6,836 nt of DNA. Origin: Actinomycetes bacterium. GTDB taxonomy: Bacteria; Actinomycetota; Acidimicrobiia; Acidimicrobiales; JAJYPT01. The notes below the pieces were generated by a model. That model made no database searches. It saw only the letters and a list, made by a program, of their open reading frames with translations, and had not been told where the DNA came from. Of this stretch, positions 1 to 6,451 are shown piece after piece (position 1 is the first letter of the stretch; every line of letters starts with the position of its first letter). The stretch covers positions 1 through 6,836 of the forward strand of contig JAJYPT010000093.1 of NCBI GenBank assembly GCA_021795135.1, read 5' to 3'. The translations under genes were made by a program, and so were the position numbers.

Positions 1-11
1 TTGCTGGGACA

Positions 12-548
12 ATGATAATCCTTGGTGCCATGTTGCCTCTGTTGTTGATTTTCGCAATCGCTGGATCTAGCAGTGGTAGCTCAAAAACTTCTTCATCTGG
101 TGCTACATACAATCTTGGACCAGTTACTAATCTAGGAGTTGTAAAACCACCAACGGCAATTGTTACAATCGATAACCAAGCTGCTGCTGCCTCGCCCTGT
201 AATCTGTCTCCTGCTTATCTCATAGCTCAACAACACTACGAGAGTGGGTACAATCCAAATGCTCTATCTCCCGCAGGAGCTGTGGGTCTGTCTCAGTTTG
301 AATCAGCTACTTTTGCGTCTTATGCTCAACCAATTCCTCCAGGGGGTGCTAATCCACCTAGTAGGAAGAACCCTATAGACAGCGCTTATGCTGAGGCAAG
401 AATGTTATGTGCCGATGGGGTTAATACTAATCCAACGGGAGCTTTTATAACTTACAACTGTGGATCCACGTCTTTAAGCTGTCAAATAGCCTCATCGAGC
501 TATGCAGCAAACATTATTGGATTGGCTAAAAAACTGACAGGAGCCTAA
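12..548 (+). CDS. Secreted or membrane-anchored lytic transglycosylase, SLT domain (VirB1-like)
   Basis: Probable peptidoglycan-cleaving lytic transglycosylase acting in the periplasm, of the small kind that opens the wall for conjugation or type IV secretion machines. The N-terminus is a hydrophobic segment (about residues 2-18), then a Ser/Gly/Thr-rich linker (19-31). The SLT-like domain covers about 64-175: the catalytic glutamate is probably E77 in HYESGYNP, followed by the typical S..GAVGLSQF stretch (86-96) and an AFITYNCG segment (144-151) resembling the family's AYNAG motif. Four cysteines (63, 133, 150, 157) could form disulfides. The ATG overlaps a TGA at 13-15 in another frame, compatible with coupling to an upstream gene ending there. 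The reading frame stays open to the left edge, so a start outside the window is possible. GC is about 47 percent over the first 300 bases, higher than the genes to its right. The family assignment is fairly safe; the conjugation role is inferred. Confidence 0.72.
   Translation: MIILGAMLPLLLIFAIAGSSSGSSKTSSSGATYNLGPVTNLGVVKPPTAIVTIDNQAAAASPCNLSPAYLIAQQHYESGYNPNALSPAGAVGLSQFESATFASYAQPIPPGGANPPSRKNPIDSAYAEARMLCADGVNTNPTGAFITYNCGSTSLSCQIASSSYAANIIGLAKKLTGA
540..543 (+). promoter_or_regulatory. Ribosome binding site for the 53-residue ORF
   Basis: GGAG lies 7 nt before the ATG at 551, inside the last codons of the transglycosylase gene. It is among the best Shine-Dalgarno matches in the window and is the main reason for believing that the following short ORF is translated. 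Confidence 0.55.
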
Positions 549-550
549 AG

Positions 551-712
551 ATGATTGAAATATTCTACGGTAATAGGTTTATTGGTTTAGATGGAGAATT
601 CGGTGTTGGTGGAAGTGAATTTGATTATTTAAGACAAACGATTGTAACATTGAAGGGCAATAGTATTTGGCAGAAAAGAAGAACCATCAAATCAAATGTT
701 TACGTATGGTAA
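551..712 (+). CDS. Small hypothetical protein, 53 residues, possibly the truncated start of a longer gene
   Basis: An uninterrupted ATG-to-TAA frame begins 2 nt after the transglycosylase stop and has a well-placed GGAG. The protein starts MIEIFYGNRFIGLDGEFG and ends in a basic and aromatic stretch (QKRRTIKSNVYVW). I see no signal peptide, membrane segment or motif that I recognise. The tight spacing suggests co-translation with the transglycosylase. The ordered N-terminal half followed by an abrupt end just before the cas leader would also fit the 5' stub of a longer transfer gene cut off when the cas operon arrived; this is inference. GC (about 32 percent over 551-720) is nearer the cas genes than the transglycosylase. 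Function unknown. Confidence 0.5.
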   Translation: MIEIFYGNRFIGLDGEFGVGGSEFDYLRQTIVTLKGNSIWQKRRTIKSNVYVW

Positions 713-729
713 ATGATACAAGTTAGTTA

Positions 730-738
730 TGAGATACT
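730..738 (+). promoter_or_regulatory. Candidate extended -10 promoter for the cas operon
   Basis: TGAGATACT reads as an extended -10 element (TG, one base, then GATACT, 4 of 6 matches to TATAAT). There is no convincing -35 at 17 bp upstream (712-717 is AATGAT). The site lies in the only gap before cas1 and would give a leader of about 60 nt. It is weak evidence by eye; cas1 could also be read through from the upstream genes. Confidence 0.25.
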
Positions 739-748
739 ATAGCTATCT
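732..748 (+). repeat. Imperfect palindrome in the cas1 leader, possible operator
   Basis: AGATA at 732-736 is mirrored by TATCT at 744-748 around a CTATAGC core that is itself nearly self-complementary. It overlaps the candidate -10, where a repressor would be expected to bind. It is short and AT-rich, so chance is a real alternative. Confidence 0.25.
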
Positions 749-804
749 TGTAGGTAAGTTTTTCTGTCTTGATAAACACGACTGATATTGAAAAGATATA
801 GATA

Positions 805-1767
805 TTGAACGAGATAAAACCCACAGATCTCAAGTCTATCCTTCATTCTAAACGGGCTAACATTTACTATTTAGAACATTGTCGCATTTTGGTAAATGGA
901 GGCCGAGTTGAATACGTAACTGATCAGGGAAAATATTCTGCTTATTGGAATATACCAATTGCTAATACTACTAGCTTGCTTTTAGGCACTGGAACATCTA
1001 TTACTCAAGCGGCCGTACGTGAACTAGGAAAAGCAGGGGTATTAATTGGTTTTTGTGGGGGAGGGGGTACGCCACTATTCAGTGCTGTGGAAGTACTGTG
1101 GCTTTCACCACAAAGTGAATATAGACCTACAGAATATTTACAAGATTGGGTAGGTTTTTGGTTTGACGACTTATCTCGACTCAAAGCAGCTAAGATGTTA
1201 CAATTAGCTCGTTTGAATCGTATACAAAAACATTGGACTACCAATCGCCAACTTCAAGAGTCCGGATTTAATGTAGACAATAAAAAATTAGAATTACTCT
1301 TGGTGAACTCTCGTCAAGAAATAAATCAAGTGACTGAAAATGTTGCACTTCTAACTTCTGAAGCACGATTGACTAAAGAACTATTTAAATTGGTAGCACA
1401 AACAGTCCGCTATGGAGAGTTTTCTCGCATAAAAGAAGGTGGTGGAACTGATTCTGCAAATAGGTTTCTTGACCATGGAAATTATTTAGCATATGGATTA
1501 GGTGCTACTGCTACTTGGGTTTTAGGTCTTCCACATGGTTTAGCAGTTTTACATGGGAAAACTCGTCGAGGGGCTTTAGTATTTGATGCAGCTGATCTCA
1601 TAAAAGATGCTGTAATTCTTCCCCAAGCATTTATTTCTGCCATGCGTGGTGATGATGAAAAAGGATTTCGCATGGCTTGTATTGAAAGCTTAACTCGTAC
1701 TGAATCTTTAGATTTTATGATTGATACGCTTAAATATATTGCCAAAACAGTCAGGGTAGAGTATTGA
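805..1767 (+). CDS. cas1: CRISPR-associated endonuclease Cas1, type I-F
   Basis: Integrase of spacer acquisition: with Cas2-Cas3 it inserts new spacers into the CRISPR array. At 320 residues it has normal I-F Cas1 length. The N-terminal beta domain carries the family signature IKPTDLKSILHSKRAN (4-19) and LLLGTGTSITQAA (58-70), followed by GFCGGGGTPLFSA (82-94). The metal-binding residues of the alpha-helical domain are E186 (in SEARLTKELFK), H250 (in VLHGKTRRGALVFD), D261 and D264. These are all shifted by 4 relative to the E190/H254/D265/D268 I recall for the Pseudomonas aeruginosa protein. The start is TTG: an in-frame TAG at 799-801 rules out a longer protein, and any later start would remove the conserved MxxIxPxDLK end. 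The ribosome site is poor (AAAAGA at 791-796). It is first in the operon, and its stop overlaps the next start (TTGA). Intact and probably active. Confidence 0.97.
   Translation: MNEIKPTDLKSILHSKRANIYYLEHCRILVNGGRVEYVTDQGKYSAYWNIPIANTTSLLLGTGTSITQAAVRELGKAGVLIGFCGGGGTPLFSAVEVLWLSPQSEYRPTEYLQDWVGFWFDDLSRLKAAKMLQLARLNRIQKHWTTNRQLQESGFNVDNKKLELLLVNSRQEINQVTENVALLTSEARLTKELFKLVAQTVRYGEFSRIKEGGGTDSANRFLDHGNYLAYGLGATATWVLGLPHGLAVLHGKTRRGALVFDAADLIKDAVILPQAFISAMRGDDEKGFRMACIESLTRTESLDFMIDTLKYIAKTVRVEY
1753..1759 (+). promoter_or_regulatory. Ribosome binding site supporting the TTG start of cas2-cas3
   Basis: AGGGTAG lies 4 nt upstream of TTG at 1764, within the last codons of cas1. It supports the TTG as the true start in the absence of an ATG next to the conserved NILLISQCS beginning of Cas2. 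Confidence 0.5.
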
Positions 1768-4700
1768 ATATATTGTTGATTTCCCAATGTTCTGGAAACG
1801 CCCTTAAAGAAACTCGGCGCATATTAGATCAATTTGCTGAGCGAAGAGGCGGCAGAACATGGCAAACTCCAATAACTAAAAATGGTCTTGATACTTTGCG
1901 TAGGTTATTAAGAAAAACAGCTCGCAAAAACACTGCTGTTGCATGTCACTGGATACGAGGAATTGATCATAGCGAACTCTTGTGGATAGTAGGAGATACA
2001 AAACGTTTCAATGCTCAAGGATCGGTTCCAACAAATATTACAAAACGTGAAATACTACGTCGTGATGATGAAAATGATTGGCACACATTACAAGATATTT
2101 ATCTCCTTTCTTCTTTAGCAGCGCTTCTCCATGATCTAGGAAAAGCATGTGAAGCATTTCAAAAACGATTAGTAGTTCCTTCTATGGAGACAAACCTTTA
2201 TAGACATGAATGGATTTCATTACGTCTATTTCAGGCTTTTGTTGATGTAGATCAAGATGAAGTTTGGTTGAAGCGATTAGCTAACCCTAGCGACAATGAT
2301 TTTTTGAGTTGGACCAACAGACTTCAAAGAGATGGTATAGATGCAACATCTTCTAATCCGTTTACTCATATGTCACCATTAGCTCAAGCTATTGGATGGT
2401 TGGTTCTATCTCATCATCGTCTACCAGTTCCTCAATCTAATAAACATCCCGATGGTTTTTCTCCGGAGATACTAAATGACCTTCCACAATGTATTACATC
2501 TTCTTGGAACCAATTTTTACAAGAAACTCCTCTCTCAAAGGTAAAGACCTACTGGAATTTTAAACATGGTTTACCCGTAGTGACATTTGCTTGGCGCAAT
2601 AAAGCAAGCCAACTTGCAAAAAAGTTGCTCATTCGTCAAAATTATCAACAAGAAGATTGGTTGTCTAACCCTTACGTTATGCACCTTTCCCGACTAAGCT
2701 TAATGTTGGCAGATCACGCTTATTCTAGTCTTCCAAGTAACATACGTTTTGGCGCTTTAGATTATCCTATTTTTGCTAATACTGATCGTCATACACATAA
2801 AGTAAAACAACGTCTAGATGAACATTTATTGGGCGTAGAAAGCATGAACGGTCAAGTTATTCATTTGCTGCCGCGTTCGACTAAACAATTGCCACATATA
2901 GTAAGGCATAAAGGGCTTCGCCAGCGGAGTAAAGATGAAAAGTATCGCTGGCAGGATAAAGCAGCAGAATTAGGGGAAGGTATCCGTAGTCGTTCTGCAA
3001 ACCAAGGTGCTTTTATCGTCAACATGGCATCAACTGGCAGTGGTAAAACATTAGCCAATGCCCGAATAATGTATTCTTTATCTGATCCAGAACAAGGCAT
3101 GCGATGCGCTTTCGCTCTTGGTCTTCGTACCCTAACTCAACAAACAGGAAATGAATATAGAGAACGCCTTTCACTAGGAGAAGATGAGGTTGCTATCCGT
3201 ATAGGTAGCATGGCAAGTTCCGATTTGTATAAACACTTTCGTAAACAAGCTGAAACGACAGGTTCAGAATCTATAGCTCCGCTTGTGGAAGAAGATGGAC
3301 ATATTCTTTATGAAGCTTTAGAAAATTACCCCATATTCAACCGGGTTCTTGCTGACCCGCAGAGTAGGTCACTTATAATAGCCCCATTGTTGATATGTAC
3401 CATTGATCAATTAATACCTGCAACAGAAAGTACTCGGGGAGGGCACCAAATAGCTCCAATGTTACGTCTTCTTAGTGGAGATTTGGCGCTTGATGAATTA
3501 GATGATTATGATATAGATGATTTAAATGCAGTTTCTCGCTTGATCTATTGGGCTGGATTATTAGGATGTCGAGTTCTTATATCTTCGGCAACGCTTCCTC
3601 CAGCTCTAGTTCAGGGTATGTTTGATGCCTATAGGGAGGGACGCACTCAATTTCAACGCAACCGGGGAGAACGATCGAATGAGGTGTCAAATATTTGTTC
3701 AGTATGGGTAGATGAATTTGGATGCGAAGAATACGAATGTGAAAACGTAGAATCATTTTCTAACTTCCATCAAAAATTTGTAGAAAGACGTTCTAAGAAT
3801 CTTGCAAAAGCTCCCATAATTAGACGTAGTGAATTGATTCCTTTACGCTTTGATTCAAATAAATCTGACAATATTCATACTGTCTTTGCTCAACAAATTA
3901 TTGATAGCTCTATTGGGTTGCATCATTTGCATTGTAATGATGACCCTTTGAGTAATAAAAAAGTAAGCTTTGGTTTAGTGCGATTAGCTAATATTAATCC
4001 TATTTTTGAAATTGCATTAGAAATTTATAAGCTTAGTATCCCTAAAAACTATCGTGTTCATTTATGTGTCTACCATTCTCAATATCCTCTTTTGATACGG
4101 TCTGCTATTGAAAATCGACTAGATAAAGCGTTAGATCGTCATGATCCTGGTGGAGTATTTGATTTGCATGACATCCGCCAGCGGATAGATAGAAACAAAG
4201 AAACAAACCAGTTATTTATTGTACTTGGATCTCCCATAACAGAAGTAGGTAGGGATCACGATTATGATTGGGCTATAGTAGAACCATCTTCAATGCGGTC
4301 TTTGATTCAAATTGCCGGTAGGGTTCATCGCCATCGCTTTGACGTATGTAATAATGCTAACATCTTAGTGTTTGACCATAATTTAAAAAGTATGACTCAA
4401 CAAAACAATCAGCCTTCTTACTGGCATCCGGGATTTGAGAATAAAGAGTTCTCTCTTTCTAAGAGATCCTTAGTAGCTTTATTAACTGAACAAGAGCGTA
4501 CAATTATTGATTCTCGACCCCGTATAGTTGCAAGAAATCCCCAAGATTTAGATGCAAAAAATAGTCTTGTAGATATAGAACATGTGAGATTGAGAAAAAC
4601 CATGCTTCGATCACCAAGTAAAACCCTTACGGATCGAGAGCGCCGTTCTGGCGTTTCAAATACTCCCCCATTAGGAGCTTATACCTGGTGGACTCAACCT

Positions 4701-5075
4701 TTGTCAATGTTGAGTGGACTTTTACAAAAAGAACAACCATTTCGTAAAGAAACTCTGCGTAGAGTTGATCTGGTGTTATTACCTAAAGAAGAAGATGATG
4801 ACTACGAATTGGCTTATAGATTGGACCCTAAAAATTACAAATCAGAGTATATAAAGGTAGACAATTCCAAAAACTATCGTATAAATATTGATTTGCATAC
4901 TTCCAATATAGAACCCTGGAATGATTTCGATTATATAACTCTTCTAAGCAACTTAGCTGAACAACGTGATCTCTCTCTTAGCACTTGTGCTAAACGTTTT
5001 GGAACAATTTCTTTGCCTGAAAGTACATATGGCTGGCGTTCTCATCCAATACTTGGATTTACTGTTAAAAATTAG
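1764..5075 (+). CDS. cas3: Cas2-Cas3 fusion: adaptation subunit, HD nuclease and SF2 helicase, type I-F
   Basis: Dual-role protein: the Cas2 part joins Cas1 in spacer integration, and the Cas3 part is recruited by the target-bound Csy complex to unwind and cut DNA. The 1103 residues are close to the usual I-F length of about 1080. The Cas2-like domain is about 1-95 (NILLISQCSGNALKETRRIL start). The HD nuclease shows H123-D124 in LLHDLGKA, H217-H218 in LSHHRL and D317 in LADHAY. The helicase shows Walker A STGSGKT (423-429, K428), a DEAD-like DELD (577-580), motif III SSATLPP (607-613), motif V region GSPITEVGRDHD (822-833) and motif VI QIAGRVHRHR (849-858). A conserved C-terminal segment follows (AKRFGTISLPESTYGWRSHP, 1076-1095). 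No frameshift or lost catalytic residue was seen. The start is TTG, overlapping the cas1 stop as TTGA, so translation is probably coupled. The stop TAG sits inside a hairpin stem. Confidence 0.97.
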   Translation: MNILLISQCSGNALKETRRILDQFAERRGGRTWQTPITKNGLDTLRRLLRKTARKNTAVACHWIRGIDHSELLWIVGDTKRFNAQGSVPTNITKREILRRDDENDWHTLQDIYLLSSLAALLHDLGKACEAFQKRLVVPSMETNLYRHEWISLRLFQAFVDVDQDEVWLKRLANPSDNDFLSWTNRLQRDGIDATSSNPFTHMSPLAQAIGWLVLSHHRLPVPQSNKHPDGFSPEILNDLPQCITSSWNQFLQETPLSKVKTYWNFKHGLPVVTFAWRNKASQLAKKLLIRQNYQQEDWLSNPYVMHLSRLSLMLADHAYSSLPSNIRFGALDYPIFANTDRHTHKVKQRLDEHLLGVESMNGQVIHLLPRSTKQLPHIVRHKGLRQRSKDEKYRWQDKAAELGEGIRSRSANQGAFIVNMASTGSGKTLANARIMYSLSDPEQGMRCAFALGLRTLTQQTGNEYRERLSLGEDEVAIRIGSMASSDLYKHFRKQAETTGSESIAPLVEEDGHILYEALENYPIFNRVLADPQSRSLIIAPLLICTIDQLIPATESTRGGHQIAPMLRLLSGDLALDELDDYDIDDLNAVSRLIYWAGLLGCRVLISSATLPPALVQGMFDAYREGRTQFQRNRGERSNEVSNICSVWVDEFGCEEYECENVESFSNFHQKFVERRSKNLAKAPIIRRSELIPLRFDSNKSDNIHTVFAQQIIDSSIGLHHLHCNDDPLSNKKVSFGLVRLANINPIFEIALEIYKLSIPKNYRVHLCVYHSQYPLLIRSAIENRLDKALDRHDPGGVFDLHDIRQRIDRNKETNQLFIVLGSPITEVGRDHDYDWAIVEPSSMRSLIQIAGRVHRHRFDVCNNANILVFDHNLKSMTQQNNQPSYWHPGFENKEFSLSKRSLVALLTEQERTIIDSRPRIVARNPQDLDAKNSLVDIEHVRLRKTMLRSPSKTLTDRERRSGVSNTPPLGAYTWWTQPLSMLSGLLQKEQPFRKETLRRVDLVLLPKEEDDDYELAYRLDPKNYKSEYIKVDNSKNYRINIDLHTSNIEPWNDFDYITLLSNLAEQRDLSLSTCAKRFGTISLPESTYGWRSHPILGFTVKN

Positions 5076-5104
5076 CCTTAGGAAATATATTTCATAAGGC
5101 TAAT
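5071..5104 (+). promoter_or_regulatory. Strong hairpin at the cas2-cas3 / csy1 junction
   Basis: A perfect 10-bp inverted repeat (ATTAGCCTTA at 5071-5080, TAAGGCTAAT at 5095-5104) encloses 14 nt. Of these, 5082-5093 (GAAATATATTTC) is itself self-complementary, so only one G/A mismatch interrupts a nearly continuous stem. The left arm contains the cas2-cas3 stop codon (5073-5075). No U-tract follows on the + strand, so it is not a classical terminator of the operon. Read on the - strand it is followed by TTTTT (complement of 5067-5071), as an intrinsic terminator would be, though no - strand gene is visible here. Plausible roles are transcript processing or stabilisation, or partial attenuation of csy expression. 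Confidence 0.75.
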
Positions 5105-5122
5105 AGAAATCATTGACACATT

Positions 5123-6451
5123 ATGGTAAAACAAGATATGGATGATGAATTAGGTACTGAAGCGCACCATCAGATCAAGATACTTATTGATGATTTTCTA
5201 AAAGAAAAATTAAAATTAAAACTCACTTCTAACTTATCTGAAGCTGAAATAACCAGTCTATTTAATGATTGGATCGAACAATCTTCTAAAAATGCTAGTA
5301 ATCTTCAACCAGCTACACACATCCTAAAAGCTATCCATCCGGAAGCCAAGGGTACCAATTTGTTCTGTCCACCTAGTTTATTAAAACGACATCCATTAGT
5401 AGGAACCCACTGTTTAGGGCAAAATCTTACTCCTGATATGATAGGAAGTGCTGCATACTTTAGGATATATAATTTTTTACAGTTAGAGAATAATGGTCAG
5501 AGCTTGCTGACATTAATGCAAAATAAAGATTCTAGTATCGCAACTGCTTTGAGTAGCGATAGGGAAAAAGCCAATAATTTGATAAATGATTTTATAACTA
5601 TAATAAAACCAAAATCATCTATTCCTACCTCTCATGTTTATGCTAAACAAATATATTGGCTAGTAGGTGATGACCCAGTTGACAATAATCAATATTGTTT
5701 ATTTTCTCCATTATACCCGAGCTCGCTTTCGTATTATATCTATCAAATTATTAGAGAAGACCTTTTTGGAGAAATATCTACAAAGGTCCGCCAGTCCAAA
5801 AAAGATAATGAATACAGTGATATAGAATTACATGAATATCCAAATTACAAAATTCAAAAATTTGGGGGTACTAAGCCTCAAAATATCAGTTTTTTAAATT
5901 CTAAACGTCAAGGAGAGAACTACCTACTTGCATCAGTTCCTCCAGTATGGAAATCAACACAAGTAAAAGAACCTCGTGGACAAAGGAGCATCTTTGATCT
6001 ATTTGGCAAGTTGCCCGAAGTTAATAGAATTATTAAGAAATTGAAACATTTTTTAGAGTCAGATCCACCTAAAACTTTTGAAACCCGAAACTACCGAGAT
6101 GATTTACTTGAAGAAATTATCGGTGAATTATATCAATATAGATTGCAATTTCAAGAGTTGACTCCTGGATGGACCTCTCGTTGCGAGTTGTCTATATCCG
6201 AACAGCTTTGGCTAGATCCTCAACGTTGTTTTTTTGATTCTAATTTTGCAATTCAATGGAGACAAGGGGGCTGGGAAAAAGAAATCCGTCATCGTTTTTC
6301 TAATTGGATGAATCGTATGTTAGGTGACAATTTACCCCTTGGAGATATTGAGCAAGCTTTTTGGATGGATACTCTTGATGATGAAATCTGGCGTAAAGAA
6401 CTTGATATGGAATTACGTTTATTAGAATCATCAGAGATTACAAATGCCTAG
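5123..6451 (+). CDS. csy1: Csy1 (Cas8f), large subunit of the type I-F Csy surveillance complex
   Basis: Large tail subunit that, with Csy2, holds the 5' end of the crRNA and reads the PAM in target DNA. At 442 residues it is close to the usual length of about 430. Family segments in order: ATHILKAIHPEAKGTNLF (64-81), HPLVGTHCLG (90-99), KFGGTKPQNIS (246-256), NYLLASVPPVWKS (266-278), and PGWTSRCELSISEQLWLDPQ (348-367). K251 and N254 in TKPQN have the spacing of K247 and N250, which I recall as PAM-contacting residues of the P. aeruginosa protein; the alignment is by eye. The ATG at 5123 has no clear Shine-Dalgarno, and the second ATG at 5138 (residue 6) is no better, so the exact start is uncertain by five codons. 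Hand-counted lines are markedly AT-rich (about 25 percent GC), lower than cas1. It follows the junction hairpin by 18 nt and overlaps csy2 by 8 nt. Confidence 0.95.
   Translation: MVKQDMDDELGTEAHHQIKILIDDFLKEKLKLKLTSNLSEAEITSLFNDWIEQSSKNASNLQPATHILKAIHPEAKGTNLFCPPSLLKRHPLVGTHCLGQNLTPDMIGSAAYFRIYNFLQLENNGQSLLTLMQNKDSSIATALSSDREKANNLINDFITIIKPKSSIPTSHVYAKQIYWLVGDDPVDNNQYCLFSPLYPSSLSYYIYQIIREDLFGEISTKVRQSKKDNEYSDIELHEYPNYKIQKFGGTKPQNISFLNSKRQGENYLLASVPPVWKSTQVKEPRGQRSIFDLFGKLPEVNRIIKKLKHFLESDPPKTFETRNYRDDLLEEIIGELYQYRLQFQELTPGWTSRCELSISEQLWLDPQRCFFDSNFAIQWRQGGWEKEIRHRFSNWMNRMLGDNLPLGDIEQAFWMDTLDDEIWRKELDMELRLLESSEITNA

Noticed and set aside
1..15. Possible tail of an upstream gene (frame 1 reads LLGQ then stops at 13-15)
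   Set aside because: Only four codons are visible; any frame would give something similar, so it is mentioned only as a possible ATGA overlap with the transglycosylase start.
181..192. GCTGCTGCTGCC trinucleotide run
   Set aside because: Short, and simply encodes an alanine stretch in the linker of the transglycosylase; not long enough to suggest phase variation.
713..804. Degenerate CRISPR repeat or array end upstream of cas1
   Set aside because: No stretch resembles the I-F repeat (GTTCACTGCC...GGCAG core) on either strand, and nothing is repeated at a regular interval.
1005..1244. 79-codon open frame on the - strand inside cas1
   Set aside because: It lies wholly antisense to a strongly conserved gene, and its protein shows no motif; it is a shadow frame.
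1482..1787. 101-codon open frame on the - strand across the cas1/cas2-3 junction
   Set aside because: Antisense to conserved catalytic codons of cas1; no ribosome site or recognisable domain.
2920..2952. Inverted repeat GCCAGCG ... CGCTGGC within cas2-cas3
   Set aside because: Seven bp with a 19-nt loop inside a long gene; a related CGCCAGCGGA recurs at 4176-4185, but both are explained by coding for Arg/Gln-rich stretches and are likely chance.
2861..3100. 79-codon open frame on the - strand opposite the Walker A region of cas2-cas3
   Set aside because: Shadow of the helicase coding sequence with no independent support.
4418..4603. 61-codon open frame on the - strand inside cas2-cas3
   Set aside because: Shadow frame, with no motif or initiation signal.
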